Positions 1 to 9,453 of a DNA stretch of 64,000 nucleotides are shown here, in pieces. Origin of the DNA: Sporichthya brevicatena (GTDB taxonomy: Bacteria; Actinomycetota; Actinomycetes; Sporichthyales; Sporichthyaceae); the NCBI RefSeq assembly GCF_039525035.1, contig NZ_BAAAHE010000024.1, positions 1-64,000 on the forward strand. The letters are read 5' to 3'. Made by a program: the position numbers and the translations under genes. A model generated the notes under the pieces. The model made no database searches and was not told where the DNA came from. It was given only the letters and a program-made list of their open reading frames with translations. How positions within the stretch are numbered: the first letter of the stretch is position 1; each line of letters starts with the position of its first letter.

Positions 1-84
1 ACCTCTACCGACTCCTCGAAGCAGGCCCCAACCCGGCTTGACGGGACATAGGAGCGTCACCCCCAGTGGGGCGGACGTGATTTC

Positions 85-1134
85 TCAGGACCGGGGCGAG
101 ATGCCCAGGTGCCGGCGGAGGAAGGCGATCGTCCGGTCCATCGACTCCGACCACCGGCTGTAGAAGGTGTGGCTCTCGCCGTCGTAGGTGAGCAGCTCGC
201 TGTCGGCGCCGGCGGCGACCAGGGCCCGTTGGGTGGCGGTGGCCCACCGGTACGGGCAGGTGTCGTCGACGCGGCCGTGGTGGATCAGCAGCGGGTCGGA
301 GACGCGGTCGAAGTACGTCCGCGCCGACAGGCCGGCCCAGAACTCCGGCGCCTGTTCGGGCGTGCCGTACTCGGCGTGGATGCGGTCGGCCTGACTCGGG
401 CGGCTGCGCCGGGTGAAGTGCTCGACGTTCTCGTGGAGCAGGGAGCTGACGGAGGCGTAAATGACGGCGGCCTCGACGAGGTCGGGCCGGACGACGAGCG
501 CGTTCAGCGTCACCCCGCCGCCCATGGACCGCCCGAGCATCGCCATCCTGTCCGCGTCGACGTAGGGCTCCTGCTCGAGGGCGAGGACGGCCGCGATGGT
601 GTCGCGGGTGTAGCCGAGGCGACTCTCGCGATCGAAGTCGTCGACGGGTTCGTCGGAGCCGGCGTGCCCGCGGTAGTCGGTGTGGAGGACGACGAAGCCG
701 GCGCGGGCGAGGCGGTCCTGCTCGCGGGCGAGGCCCTGCCCGGGGCGGTAGACGTCCGGGTCGATGTAGCCGTGGTTGAGCACGATCCCGGGGAACGGCC
801 CCGCGCCCCGGGGGCGCAGCAGCACGCCCGAGATGGTCAGGTCCCCGGCCCGGTAGGTGACCCGGGACCGCGTGTAGGCGTCGGTCCGCGACTCGACCGC
901 GACCGTCCGGATCCGGCTCGCCGGGATCTCCTCCCGCATCAGCGCCGCCAGCGACCGCTCGTCGGTCACCTCCGGCAGCCCGTCCGGGGGGGCGGTCGGA
1001 GCTTCCGCGGGGAGGGCGCTCGCGGACGGCGAGCCCGCCGGCCGTGCCGCGGGCCCGTCGCCGTCGCTGCAGGCCGCCAGGGCACTCAGCGCGAGCAGCA
1101 CCGCTCCGGCGGTCGCGGTGCGCGCGCGGGACAT
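85..1134 (-). CDS. lipoprotein alpha/beta hydrolase (S9/dienelactone-hydrolase type)
   Basis: A 349-residue predicted extracytoplasmic serine hydrolase. The first 22 residues form a lipoprotein signal with lipobox LAAC (Cys22), followed by a Pro/Ala/Ser-rich linker to about residue 55. The alpha/beta-hydrolase domain shows the oxyanion HGY at 121, the nucleophile elbow GRSMGG with Ser203, an acid candidate in RVDD (Asp290) and His322 in GESHTF. The fold resembles the peptidase S9/BAAT/dienelactone group; substrate unknown. The reading frame stays open far upstream, but the lipobox and an AGGAG five bases before this ATG fix the start. It is last in a minus-strand run with sixA and the fab genes. 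Confidence 0.85.
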   Translation of the reverse strand: MSRARTATAGAVLLALSALAACSDGDGPAARPAGSPSASALPAEAPTAPPDGLPEVTDERSLAALMREEIPASRIRTVAVESRTDAYTRSRVTYRAGDLTISGVLLRPRGAGPFPGIVLNHGYIDPDVYRPGQGLAREQDRLARAGFVVLHTDYRGHAGSDEPVDDFDRESRLGYTRDTIAAVLALEQEPYVDADRMAMLGRSMGGGVTLNALVVRPDLVEAAVIYASVSSLLHENVEHFTRRSRPSQADRIHAEYGTPEQAPEFWAGLSARTYFDRVSDPLLIHHGRVDDTCPYRWATATQRALVAAGADSELLTYDGESHTFYSRWSESMDRTIAFLRRHLGISPRS

Positions 1135-1160
1135 CCGAGGCTCCTGGGCTGACCGGCCGC

Positions 1161-1664
1161 TCAGCCCCGGGCGACGACGAACTCGACGAGCCGGCCGGAG
1201 CCGGTGTCCAGCTGGGACCACGGCACGTCGAACTCCAGCGCGGCGATGCCGGAGGTGGCCAGGTGTTCCCGGGCCTCGCGCAGCAGGTGCTCCGGGCCGC
1301 TGCCGGCCAGCGTCTGCACCAGGTAGTACAGGCCGGGGTTGTGCCCGACGAGCAGCACCGTCTGCACGTCGTCGGGGGTCTCCCGGAGCAGGGCGACGAG
1401 GTCCTCGAGCTCGGCGTTGTAGACCGCGCGCTCGTACGTGGTCTCGATGCCGTCCTCGAGCTCGGTGGCGGCGAGGACCCAGGTCTCCTTGGCCCGGGTC
1501 GCCGTCGAGCAGATCGTGAGGTCCGGGGCGAGCTTCAGCTCGGCGAGGCACCGGCCGGCGGCGATGGCGTCGGCACGGCCCCGTGCGGTCAGCGGGCGTT
1601 CATGATCGGTGGTGCTACCCCGCTCGGCCTTTGCGTGCCGGAGCAGGACCAAGCGGCGCTTCAT
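1161..1664 (-). CDS. sixA: SixA-type phosphohistidine phosphatase (histidine phosphatase family)
   Basis: A 167-residue cytosolic member of the histidine phosphatase (phosphoglycerate mutase-like) superfamily. The catalytic RHA motif sits at residues 9-11, so His10 is the phosphate acceptor, and the second histidine lies in LLVGHNPG (His108). Length and the compact fold fit SixA, which removes phosphate from phosphohistidine, but the true substrate in actinobacteria is not established. The ATG overlaps the stop of the upstream 58-residue membrane protein gene (ATGA), implying translational coupling. The exact substrate is inference; the family assignment is solid. Confidence 0.85.
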   Translation of the reverse strand: MKRRLVLLRHAKAERGSTTDHERPLTARGRADAIAAGRCLAELKLAPDLTICSTATRAKETWVLAATELEDGIETTYERAVYNAELEDLVALLRETPDDVQTVLLVGHNPGLYYLVQTLAGSGPEHLLREAREHLATSGIAALEFDVPWSQLDTGSGRLVEFVVARG

Positions 1665-1837
1665 CCGTTCTTCGACCCCCAGATCGACAGCGCGACCAGG
1701 ACCACGAAGAACACGGCCATCGAGCCGAAGACCAGCGCCAGCTGCCGGCCGCTGCGGGCGGGCAGGGGGTCTCCCGGGTTTCCGAGGCGCGGCGGCAGGG
1801 GCGCCGGCCCCGGACTACTACTACCTCCGTCGTCCAT
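1661..1837 (-). CDS. small single-pass membrane protein (58 aa)
   Basis: A short ORF coupled to sixA by a 4-nt ATGA overlap. The first 30 residues are rich in Gly, Pro and Ser and the last 28 hold one hydrophobic helix (roughly residues 33-52, containing FFVVLVAL), ending in SKNG. It therefore looks like a tail-anchored protein with its N-terminus in the cytosol. Codons show G/C at third positions like real genes here. No Shine-Dalgarno sequence is obvious before the ATG. Function unknown; the only clue is tight linkage to the phosphatase gene. Confidence 0.6.
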   Translation of the reverse strand: MDDGGSSSPGPAPLPPRLGNPGDPLPARSGRQLALVFGSMAVFFVVLVALSIWGSKNG

Positions 1838-1923
1838 GCGACCAGTGTTTCACGACGCCCTGAGAGCGCACCGTCACGACGCCCTCACCTGCTCTTTTCG
1901 CCCGTTCGCCGGTCCGTCCCGCG

Positions 1924-2697
1924 TCAGCCGCCCATCGCGTGGACGCCGCCGTCGACGTGGACGATCTCGCCCGTGGTGGCCGGGAACCAGTCCGAGAGCA
2001 GGGCCACGCAGGCCTGGGCGGCCGGGACCGGGTCGTTGAGGTCCCACCCGATGGGGGCCCGCTCGGTCCAGACGTTCTCGAACTCGTCGAACCCGGGGAT
2101 CGACTTCGCGGCCATCGTGCGGATCGGGCCGGCGGCGACCAGGTTCGAGCGGATGCCCTCGGGGCCGAGGTACTTGGCCAGGTACCGGGAGCACGACTCC
2201 AGCCCGGCCTTGGCGATGCCCATCCAGTCGTACTTGGGCCAGGCGACGGTCGCGTCGAAGGTCAGCCCGACGATCGAGCCGCCGGCGGACGGGAACATCG
2301 GCTTGGCCGCCATCGCCAGGGCCTTGTACGAGTAGGTCGAGACGTTGACCGCGGTCGCGACGTCCTCCCACGAGGTGTCGAGGAAGTTGCCGCCGAGCGC
2401 GGCCTCGGGCGCGAAGCCGATCGAGTGCACCACGCCGTCGAGCCCGTCGAGGCCGGCGCCGCGGACGTTGTCCGGCAGCGCGGCCAGGTGCTCGGGGTTC
2501 GTCACGTCGAGCTCGATCACCTCGGCCGGCTTCGGCAGCCGGCCCGCGATCCGGCCGGTCAGGCGCAGTACGCGGCCGTAGGAGGACAGGACGACCTGCG
2601 CCCCCTCCTCCTGCGCCAGGCGCGCGACGTGGAAGGCGATCGAGGCGTCGGTGAGCACGCCCGTGACCAGGATCCGCTTGCCGTCGAGCAGCGACAT
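1924..2697 (-). CDS. fabI: enoyl-[acyl-carrier-protein] reductase (InhA/FabI type)
   Basis: A 257-residue NADH-dependent reductase of the last step of each type II fatty acid elongation round. The nucleotide-binding motif GVLTDASIA starts near residue 13 and the FabI/InhA catalytic pair is visible as Tyr156 and Lys163 in KYDWMGIAK, with the Y-x6-K spacing of this family rather than the Y-x3-K of ordinary SDRs. A GAGGAAG box precedes the ATG. It follows fabG1 by 58 bp, the same order as mabA-inhA in mycobacteria, so it should be co-transcribed. The last residues, VDGGVHAMGG, are typical of actinobacterial FabI. Confidence 0.95.
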   Translation of the reverse strand: MSLLDGKRILVTGVLTDASIAFHVARLAQEEGAQVVLSSYGRVLRLTGRIAGRLPKPAEVIELDVTNPEHLAALPDNVRGAGLDGLDGVVHSIGFAPEAALGGNFLDTSWEDVATAVNVSTYSYKALAMAAKPMFPSAGGSIVGLTFDATVAWPKYDWMGIAKAGLESCSRYLAKYLGPEGIRSNLVAAGPIRTMAAKSIPGFDEFENVWTERAPIGWDLNDPVPAAQACVALLSDWFPATTGEIVHVDGGVHAMGG

Positions 2698-2755
2698 GAC
2701 TTCCTCTCGTTGATCTGACTGGGCGCCAGAACCTGGCGTGTCCGCGTGTCGGGCG

Positions 2756-3526
<771 letters not shown>

Positions 3527-3560
3527 CTATCGGGCCGCCGGAATGCCCCAGGATGTCCCC

Positions 3561-4757
3561 ATGATCGCTCGTCGTTCCGCTGCCGTGATGGCGACCACAC
3601 TGGCCATCACCGGACTCGCCCCGCTCGCGGCCGCCCCCACCGCGGCCGCCCCCACCGCGACCACGGCCGCCTGCGGCTCCGTCGTCTCCGCGACGAAGAA
3701 CGGCGCTGCCCTCGACACGTCCTGGGTCTCGACGATCTGCACCCCGGGCGCGGACGGCGCCGCCGGCGACGTCGGCTGGAACGTCTGGTCCGGCCCGGCC
3801 GGTGAAGGCGGCTCCAGCCTGGAGCTCGGCGCCGGCGCCCGCAACGACACCTACGTGATCACGATCGACACCGGGTCGATCGTCCCGCGGGTGACGGACA
3901 CCAAGGGCACGGGCGTGATCGTCAACCGCACGCCCCCGTCCTCGGGTCACCCCCACTGGCGGGTGCAGATCACCGCCAAGCCGGTCCTGGTGACCGGCGG
4001 GTGCGACCAGGGCTCGGTGCCGTGGACCTGCCCGAGCACCCCGACCGACCAGCGCGACGGTTACCTCGGCGGCTGGATCACCGACTACGCGAGCTGGCGG
4101 AACAAGGCCCAGCGCAACGCGTTCCTCGGCATGGACTACAGCTCGAACATCGACGCCGGCGCGATCCCGCCGCAGATCGTGAACGACAGCAAGGGTCAGC
4201 AGATGATCCTGCTCGAGCTGGCCAACTCGCACTTCCTTCAGGACGGCGCGACGCCGTTCAAGGGCAGCGCGAGCGTCGTGATCCCCAACGCCTTCCTCAA
4301 GGAGGTCTACGGGATCGACTCCCCCGGCTCGCTGACGACCGCGGGGCTGAGCCCGGTGATCACCGGGTCGGGCAGCGGCACCGCGAGCGTCGTCGACATC
4401 GGCGGTGCGCTGCGCGTGGACCTGACGGACATGACCTTCTCGAAGCGGAACGTCCGGATCCACCGCGGCAAGATCACCCCGACGAAGCCGGGCAAGCTCA
4501 CGTCGAAGCGCGTGAGCGCGAGCGCGGTCAAGCTCACCTACGCCAAGTCCAAGGCTCGCGGTTCGAAGATCGCGGGCTACACCGCGACCTGCACCGCGAA
4601 GACCGGCCGCAAGCACGTCGTCACGGTGAAGGACAAGGCGCCGTCGACGAAGGTGACGGGGCTGAAGGCGCGCACCGCCTACACGTGCAAGGTGTGGGCG
4701 CGCTCGAAGGCCGGCAAGGGGGCGACCGCCAAGGTGTCGGTCGCCAAGAAGCCCTAG
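3561..4757 (+). CDS. secreted protein with C-terminal fibronectin type III domain
   Basis: A 398-residue exported protein. Residues 1 to about 30 are a Sec-type signal (Arg4-Arg5, hydrophobic core, Ala-rich cleavage region). Residues 35-300 form a region I do not recognise, containing several Cys (for example GGCDQGS and PWTCPS) that could form disulfides. Residues 306-398 look like a Lys-rich fibronectin type III domain with YTC motifs. The ATG is preceded by AGGA at seven bases. The stop lies two bases before the start of the secreted subtilase gene, so the two are almost certainly co-expressed and both work outside the cell. Function unknown; a binding or adhesion role, or being the protease's partner, is inference. 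Confidence 0.75.
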   Translation: MIARRSAAVMATTLAITGLAPLAAAPTAAAPTATTAACGSVVSATKNGAALDTSWVSTICTPGADGAAGDVGWNVWSGPAGEGGSSLELGAGARNDTYVITIDTGSIVPRVTDTKGTGVIVNRTPPSSGHPHWRVQITAKPVLVTGGCDQGSVPWTCPSTPTDQRDGYLGGWITDYASWRNKAQRNAFLGMDYSSNIDAGAIPPQIVNDSKGQQMILLELANSHFLQDGATPFKGSASVVIPNAFLKEVYGIDSPGSLTTAGLSPVITGSGSGTASVVDIGGALRVDLTDMTFSKRNVRIHRGKITPTKPGKLTSKRVSASAVKLTYAKSKARGSKIAGYTATCTAKTGRKHVVTVKDKAPSTKVTGLKARTAYTCKVWARSKAGKGATAKVSVAKKP

Positions 4758-4759
4758 GC

Positions 4760-6340
4760 GTGGCACGTCGCGCGGCCGCCGGGGCCGCGGTCCTCACCGG
4801 CGCCCTGGTGCTCGCGCTGGTCGGCGCGCCGGCGCCCCACGGCGCGGCGGCCGACGACCCGTGCGCGGTCCAGGCGGCGGACTACGACGGGGACCGGTTC
4901 GTCGTCCTGCTCGACGACGACGCGACTCCGGAGGAGGTCGCCGCGGCCGCCGACGAGGCGGCGGCGAAGGGTGCAACCGTGCACTTCCGGTACGAGTACG
5001 CGGTCAAGGGGTACGCGGCGACGCTGCCCCCACGCGCCCAGTCGGCGGTGGAGGACGACACGGACGTCGCCGCCGTCGAGCCCGACCTGCCGGTGTGCCT
5101 GAGCTCGACTGACGCTCCGTCAGCTCTGGCGGCCACGCAGAACCCGGCGCCGTGGGCACTGGACCGGATCGACCAGCGGAGCCGCTCCCTCGACGGGAGG
5201 TACAGCTGGGGCAACGACGGGACCGGCGTCACCGCGTTCGTCATCGACTCCGGCGTGCGGGCGACGCACAGCGAGTTCGCCGGACGGGTGGCGGCGGGCG
5301 CCGACTTCACCGGCCTCGGCAGCACCGACGACGTTCTCGGCCACGGCACCCGCGTCGCCGGGCTGCTCGGCGGGCAGACCTGGGGCGCCGCCAAGGGCGT
5401 CACCCTCGTGCCGGTCCGGATCTTCGGCTCGACCGCGGCTTCGGCCGTCAGCGTCGTCATCGCCGGGATCAACCACGTCCTGGCGGCCCGCGCGGCCAAC
5501 CCCGCCGCCCCGATGGTCGCCAACCTCAGCCTCGGGGTGCGCGGGCACGCCCTGGACGCCGCGGTGGCGAACCTGGTCGCGGCCGGGGTGACGACCGTCG
5601 TCGCCGCCGGCAACCGCGACGGCGCCGACGCCTGCACCGAGTCCCCCGCCGCGCAGCGGGCCGCGATCACCGTCGCCGCCAGCACCATTAACGACGCCCG
5701 GGCGTCGTTCTCGAACGTCGGGTCGTGCGTGGACCTGTTCGCCCCCGGTGACGACCTGGTCTCCAGCTCGCCCGCCACGGACACCTCGGCCGAGGGCAAC
5801 CTCGACGGCACCTCGTACGCCGCGCCGCTGGTCGCCGGGGTGGCGGCCACCTACCTGCAGGCGAATCCGGGGGCGACCCCGGCACAGGTCGAGTCGCTGC
5901 TCACGCGGACCGCGACCCCGGGCGTGATCGCCGACGCCGGGCCCGGCACGCCCAACCGGCTGCTGTTCTCCCCGCTGACCCCACCGCCCGCGCCACCCGC
6001 GCCCGCCCCGCGCCCGACGCCGACCCCGCCCAAGGCCCGGGCGTCCAAGCCCGTGCCGCGGTGCCTCGGCCGTCCCGCGACGATCGTCGGCACCGCCGGG
6101 CCGGACCGGATTCGCGGGACGAAACGGGCGGACGTGATCGTCGGCCTCGGCGGGGCCGACCGCATCGAGGGCCGCGGCGGCGCGGACCTGATCTGCGGCG
6201 GCCGGGGCAACGACATCCTGATCGGTGGCGGCGGGGACGACGTCATCCTCGGCGGGCCCGGCCGTGACCGGATCAAGGGCGGCCGGGGCAACGACCGGTG
6301 TCGCGGCGGCGCGGGCCGGGACGTCATCACCGGCTGCTGA
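4760..6340 (+). CDS. secreted S8 subtilisin-like serine protease with C-terminal RTX-like repeats
   Basis: A 526-residue secreted peptidase. Residues 1-31 are a signal peptide, about 44-112 an inhibitor-I9-type propeptide, and about 150-405 the S8 catalytic domain with Asp163 (VIDSG), His195 (GHGTRVAG), oxyanion Asn285 (AAGN) and Ser352 (GTSYAAP). A Pro/Ala linker (408-430) leads to six or so hemolysin-type nonapeptide repeats (about 442-526) of GGxGxD character such as GGRGNDILIGG, expected to bind calcium. The chosen GTG is two bases after the preceding stop, with no strong Shine-Dalgarno, suggesting coupled translation. RTX repeats on a protease in a Gram-positive are unusual but known in actinobacteria. 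Confidence 0.88.
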   Translation: MARRAAAGAAVLTGALVLALVGAPAPHGAAADDPCAVQAADYDGDRFVVLLDDDATPEEVAAAADEAAAKGATVHFRYEYAVKGYAATLPPRAQSAVEDDTDVAAVEPDLPVCLSSTDAPSALAATQNPAPWALDRIDQRSRSLDGRYSWGNDGTGVTAFVIDSGVRATHSEFAGRVAAGADFTGLGSTDDVLGHGTRVAGLLGGQTWGAAKGVTLVPVRIFGSTAASAVSVVIAGINHVLAARAANPAAPMVANLSLGVRGHALDAAVANLVAAGVTTVVAAGNRDGADACTESPAAQRAAITVAASTINDARASFSNVGSCVDLFAPGDDLVSSSPATDTSAEGNLDGTSYAAPLVAGVAATYLQANPGATPAQVESLLTRTATPGVIADAGPGTPNRLLFSPLTPPPAPPAPAPRPTPTPPKARASKPVPRCLGRPATIVGTAGPDRIRGTKRADVIVGLGGADRIEGRGGADLICGGRGNDILIGGGGDDVILGGPGRDRIKGGRGNDRCRGGAGRDVITGC

Positions 6341-6390
6341 CCCGCGCGCGTCACCCGCGTCCTTCCCCGGATTCCCGGGCCGTTCCTGCC

Positions 6391-6396
6391 TAGGGT
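6391..6396 (+). promoter_or_regulatory. -10 box of leaderless tldD promoter
   Basis: TAGGGT lies seven bases before the GTG at 6404, so transcription should begin at or next to the start codon. No Shine-Dalgarno sequence is present, which agrees with a leaderless message. This also argues for the GTG at 6404 over the in-frame GTG at 6395, which overlaps the box. Confidence 0.55.
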
Positions 6397-6403
6397 GGGC
6401 GCC

Positions 6404-7936
6404 GTGACCGCCAACGGATCTCCGCACGCCGCCCGCCGGATCGACGAGGCCTTCCTCGCCCTCCCCGGCCGGGCGATGGCCGCCGCCGCGCTGCAGCGCG
6501 CGCAGTCGCTCGGCGCGACCCACGCCGACTTCCGCCTCGAGCGGGTGCGCAACCAGGCGATCCGCCTGCGCGACGCCCGCCTGGAGGCGAGTTCGGACGC
6601 CGAGGACGTCGGCTTCGCCGTCCGCGTCGTCGTCGACGGGACGTGGGGCTTCGCCTCCGGCATCGACCTGACGCCGGACGCGGCCGTCCGGGTGGCCGAG
6701 CAGGCCGTCGAGGTCGCGCGCATCTGCCGGCCGGTGAACATCGAGCCCGTCGAGCTCGCGCCGGAGCCGGTGTACCCGGACGTGACGTGGGTGTCGGCCT
6801 ACGAGATCGACCCGTTCACGATCCCCGAGCCGGAGAAGATCGCGCTGCTCGCGGACTGGAGCAACCGGGTCCTGCGCGCCCCCGGGGTCTCGCACGTCGA
6901 CGCCGAGCTGCTGGCGGTGCTGGAGAACAAGTTCTACGCCGACCTCGCGGGCACCAGCACCACCCAGCAGCGCGTCCGTATCCAGCCGAACGTCAACGCG
7001 ATCGCGATCGACGCCGAGTCCGGCCGCTTCGAGACGATGGACACGCTCGCCCCGCCCGCCGGCCGGGGCTGGGAGTACACACAGGGCGTGGGCTGGGACT
7101 GGGACGCCGAGCTGGCGGCGCTCCCGGGCCTGCTCGCGGAGAAGCTCGCGGCGCCGTCGGTGGAGCCGGGCAACTACGACCTGCTGATCGACCCGACCAA
7201 CCTGTGGCTGACGATCCACGAGTCGATCGGCCACGCGACCGAGCTCGACCGCGCGCTGGGTTACGAAGCCGCCTACGCCGGGACGTCGTTCGCCACGCCG
7301 GACAAGCTGAACACGCTGCAGTACGGCGCGCCGATCATGAACGTCACCGGCGACCGGACCGTCGACCACGGCCTCGCGACCATCGGCTGGGACGACGAGG
7401 GCGTCGCGACGCAGTCGTGGCCGATCGTCTCCGACGGTGTCCTGGTCGGGTACCAGCTCGACCGGCGGATCGCCGCCCGTACCGGTCAGTCGCGGTCCAA
7501 CGGGTGCGCCTTCGCCGACTCCCCCGCGCACACGCCGATCCAGCGGATGGCGAACGTCTCGCTCCAGCCGGCTCCTGACGGTCCGTCAACCCAGGATTTG
7601 ATCGCCGGTATCGAGCACGGGCTCTACATCGTCGGCGACAAGTCGTGGTCGATCGACATGCAGCGGTACAACTTCCAGTTCACCGGCCAGCGCTTCTTCG
7701 CCATCCGGAACGGCAAGCTCGCCGGGCAGGTGCGCGACGTCGCCTACCAGGCGACGACGACCGACTTCTGGGGGTCGATGGCCGCGGTCGGCGGCCCGCA
7801 GACCTACCTGCTCGGCGGTGCGTTCAACTGCGGCAAGGGCCAACCCGGTCAAGTCGCCGCCGTCAGCCACGGCTGCCCCGTCGCGCTGTTCCGCGGCGTG
7901 CGCGTCCTCAACACCCTCGCGGAGGCCGGTCGATGA
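6404..7936 (+). CDS. tldD: TldD family metallopeptidase subunit
   Basis: A 510-residue protein of the TldD half of the TldD/TldE zinc protease, which in other bacteria degrades unfolded peptides and trims modified peptides or antitoxins. The metal-binding HESIGH motif (HExxxH, residues 272-277) marks it as the catalytic subunit. Start chosen at 6404 because a -10-like TAGGGT sits just upstream; 6395 is an alternative. Its stop overlaps the start of the tldE-like gene by ATGA, consistent with equimolar heterodimer synthesis. No precursor-peptide gene is visible next to it, so its substrate cannot be named. Confidence 0.92.
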   Translation: MTANGSPHAARRIDEAFLALPGRAMAAAALQRAQSLGATHADFRLERVRNQAIRLRDARLEASSDAEDVGFAVRVVVDGTWGFASGIDLTPDAAVRVAEQAVEVARICRPVNIEPVELAPEPVYPDVTWVSAYEIDPFTIPEPEKIALLADWSNRVLRAPGVSHVDAELLAVLENKFYADLAGTSTTQQRVRIQPNVNAIAIDAESGRFETMDTLAPPAGRGWEYTQGVGWDWDAELAALPGLLAEKLAAPSVEPGNYDLLIDPTNLWLTIHESIGHATELDRALGYEAAYAGTSFATPDKLNTLQYGAPIMNVTGDRTVDHGLATIGWDDEGVATQSWPIVSDGVLVGYQLDRRIAARTGQSRSNGCAFADSPAHTPIQRMANVSLQPAPDGPSTQDLIAGIEHGLYIVGDKSWSIDMQRYNFQFTGQRFFAIRNGKLAGQVRDVAYQATTTDFWGSMAAVGGPQTYLLGGAFNCGKGQPGQVAAVSHGCPVALFRGVRVLNTLAEAGR

Positions 7937-9333
7937 GTTCGATGCTGGAGCCCCAGGAGATCGTCGAGCGGGCGCTGGCCGCCTCCACGGCCGACGGCTG
8001 CCAGGTGATCGTGTCCGAGGACAGCGACGCGAACCTGCGCTGGGCCGGGAACACCCTGACCACCAACGGCGTCAGCCGCTCCCGCGGCGTCACGGTCATC
8101 GCGACGGTGGGGTCCGGGACCGAGACCGCCGTCGGCGTCGTCTCGCGGAGCAACCCCGACGCGGACGCGATTCCCGAGCTCGTCCGCGCCGCCGAGGAGG
8201 CCGCGCGCCGCAACGACCCGGCCGAGGACGCGGGTCCGTTGGTGACGCCCGGTCAGGCGCCGACCGTGGCCGACTGGGACGCTCCGCCGGCCGAGACGGC
8301 GATCGGGGTCTTCTCCGACCTGGCCGCCGGGCTCGGGGCCGCGTTCGAGCGGGCACGTACCGCGGACCGCCTGCTGTTCGGGTTCGCGTCGCACAACCTG
8401 AGCACCACCTACCTCGGCACGTCGACCGGCCTGCGTCTGCGGCACGTCCAGCCGACGGGCAAGGTCGAGATCAACGGCAAGAGCGCCGACTACGCGCGCT
8501 CGGCCTGGGCCGGCGTCGCGACGCCGGACTTCGTCGGCGTCGACGTCGACGCCCTGGACTCAGAACTGACGGAGCGTCTGGGCTGGGCCGCCAACCGGAT
8601 CGCGCTGGACGCGGGGACCTACGAGACGATCCTGCCCCCGTCGGCCGTCGCGGACCTGATGATCTACGCCTACTGGACCGCCGCCGGCCGCGACGCCGCG
8701 GAGGGACGCACCGTCTACTCCGCCCCCGGTGGCGGGACCCGCGTCGGCGAGCGACTCAGCGACGCGAAGCTGACCCTGCGCAGCGACCCGGCGGCCCCGG
8801 GTCTGGAGTGCTGCCCGTTCGTCGTCGCCTCGTCGTCGTCGAGCATGTCGTCGGTGTTCGACAACGGCCTCGCGACGGGCGCCACCGACTGGGTCCGCGG
8901 CGGGGAACTGACGAACCTCATCCACACCCGCCACACCGCGGCCAAGACCGGTGGCAACGTCACGCCGCCGCTGGACAACCTCATCCTCGAGGCCGAGACC
9001 CCCGGTCCGACGCTCGCGGAGATGATCGCGAACACCGAGCGGGCCCTGCTGCTGACGTGCCTGTGGTACATCCGCGAGGTCGACGCCCAGACGCTCCTGC
9101 TCACGGGTCTGACCCGCGACGGGGTCTACCTGGTCGAGAACGGCGCCGTCGTCGGGGCGGTGAACAACTTCCGGTTCAACGTCTCCCCCGTCGACCTGCT
9201 GGCGCGGATGACCGAGATCGGCCCCACCGCCCCCTGCCTCCCCCGCGAGTGGAGCGACTACTTCACCCGCGCCGCGATGCCCCCCGTCCGCGTCGACAAG
9301 TTCCTGATGAGCTCGGTCTCCCAGGCCTCCTGA
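7933..9333 (+). CDS. tldE: TldE/PmbA family protein (partner of TldD)
   Basis: A 466-residue non-catalytic partner that lacks the HExxxH motif of its upstream neighbour and, in the known TldD/E complex, completes the proteolytic chamber. Sequence runs typical of the PmbA family are present, such as SSSSMSSVFDNGLATGATDW and the C-terminal NNFRFNVSPVDLL. The ATG overlaps the tldD stop (ATGA). The gene ends 17 bp before a strong palindromic terminator, so tldD-tldE form a two-gene unit. Confidence 0.9.
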   Translation: MSSMLEPQEIVERALAASTADGCQVIVSEDSDANLRWAGNTLTTNGVSRSRGVTVIATVGSGTETAVGVVSRSNPDADAIPELVRAAEEAARRNDPAEDAGPLVTPGQAPTVADWDAPPAETAIGVFSDLAAGLGAAFERARTADRLLFGFASHNLSTTYLGTSTGLRLRHVQPTGKVEINGKSADYARSAWAGVATPDFVGVDVDALDSELTERLGWAANRIALDAGTYETILPPSAVADLMIYAYWTAAGRDAAEGRTVYSAPGGGTRVGERLSDAKLTLRSDPAAPGLECCPFVVASSSSSMSSVFDNGLATGATDWVRGGELTNLIHTRHTAAKTGGNVTPPLDNLILEAETPGPTLAEMIANTERALLLTCLWYIREVDAQTLLLTGLTRDGVYLVENGAVVGAVNNFRFNVSPVDLLARMTEIGPTAPCLPREWSDYFTRAAMPPVRVDKFLMSSVSQAS

Positions 9334-9350
9334 CGTCCGCTGTCAAGAAA

Positions 9351-9388
9351 GGGTGACACCCCTTACTGCGCAGTAAGGGGTGTCACCC
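9351..9388. terminator. bidirectional terminator, 38-bp perfect palindrome
   Basis: A perfect inverted repeat whose arms meet with no spacer (centre between 9369 and 9370; core CTTACTGCGCAGTAAG). It is flanked by CAAGAAA on the left and by CTTCTTTTCC on the right, so each strand offers a hairpin followed by a U-rich stretch. It separates convergent genes (tldE on plus, a PNPOx-like gene on minus). The arms of about 19 bp are much longer than in a typical terminator. Confidence 0.8.
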
Positions 9389-9453
9389 CTTCTTTTCCAC
9401 AGGCCGCCGTCGAACCGGCTGTCACCACCACCACGGGGGCGGGAGGGGTCGGG

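Noticed and set aside
3-41. A 12-codon open stretch ending in TGA at the left edge, possibly the C-terminus of a truncated upstream plus-strand gene.
   Set aside because: It is too short to judge; neither codon bias nor family can be established without sequence to the left.
1135-1551. N-terminal extension of the lipoprotein hydrolase frame.
   Set aside because: It is Arg/Pro/Gly-rich shadow sequence over sixA; the lipobox and Shine-Dalgarno place the start at 1134.
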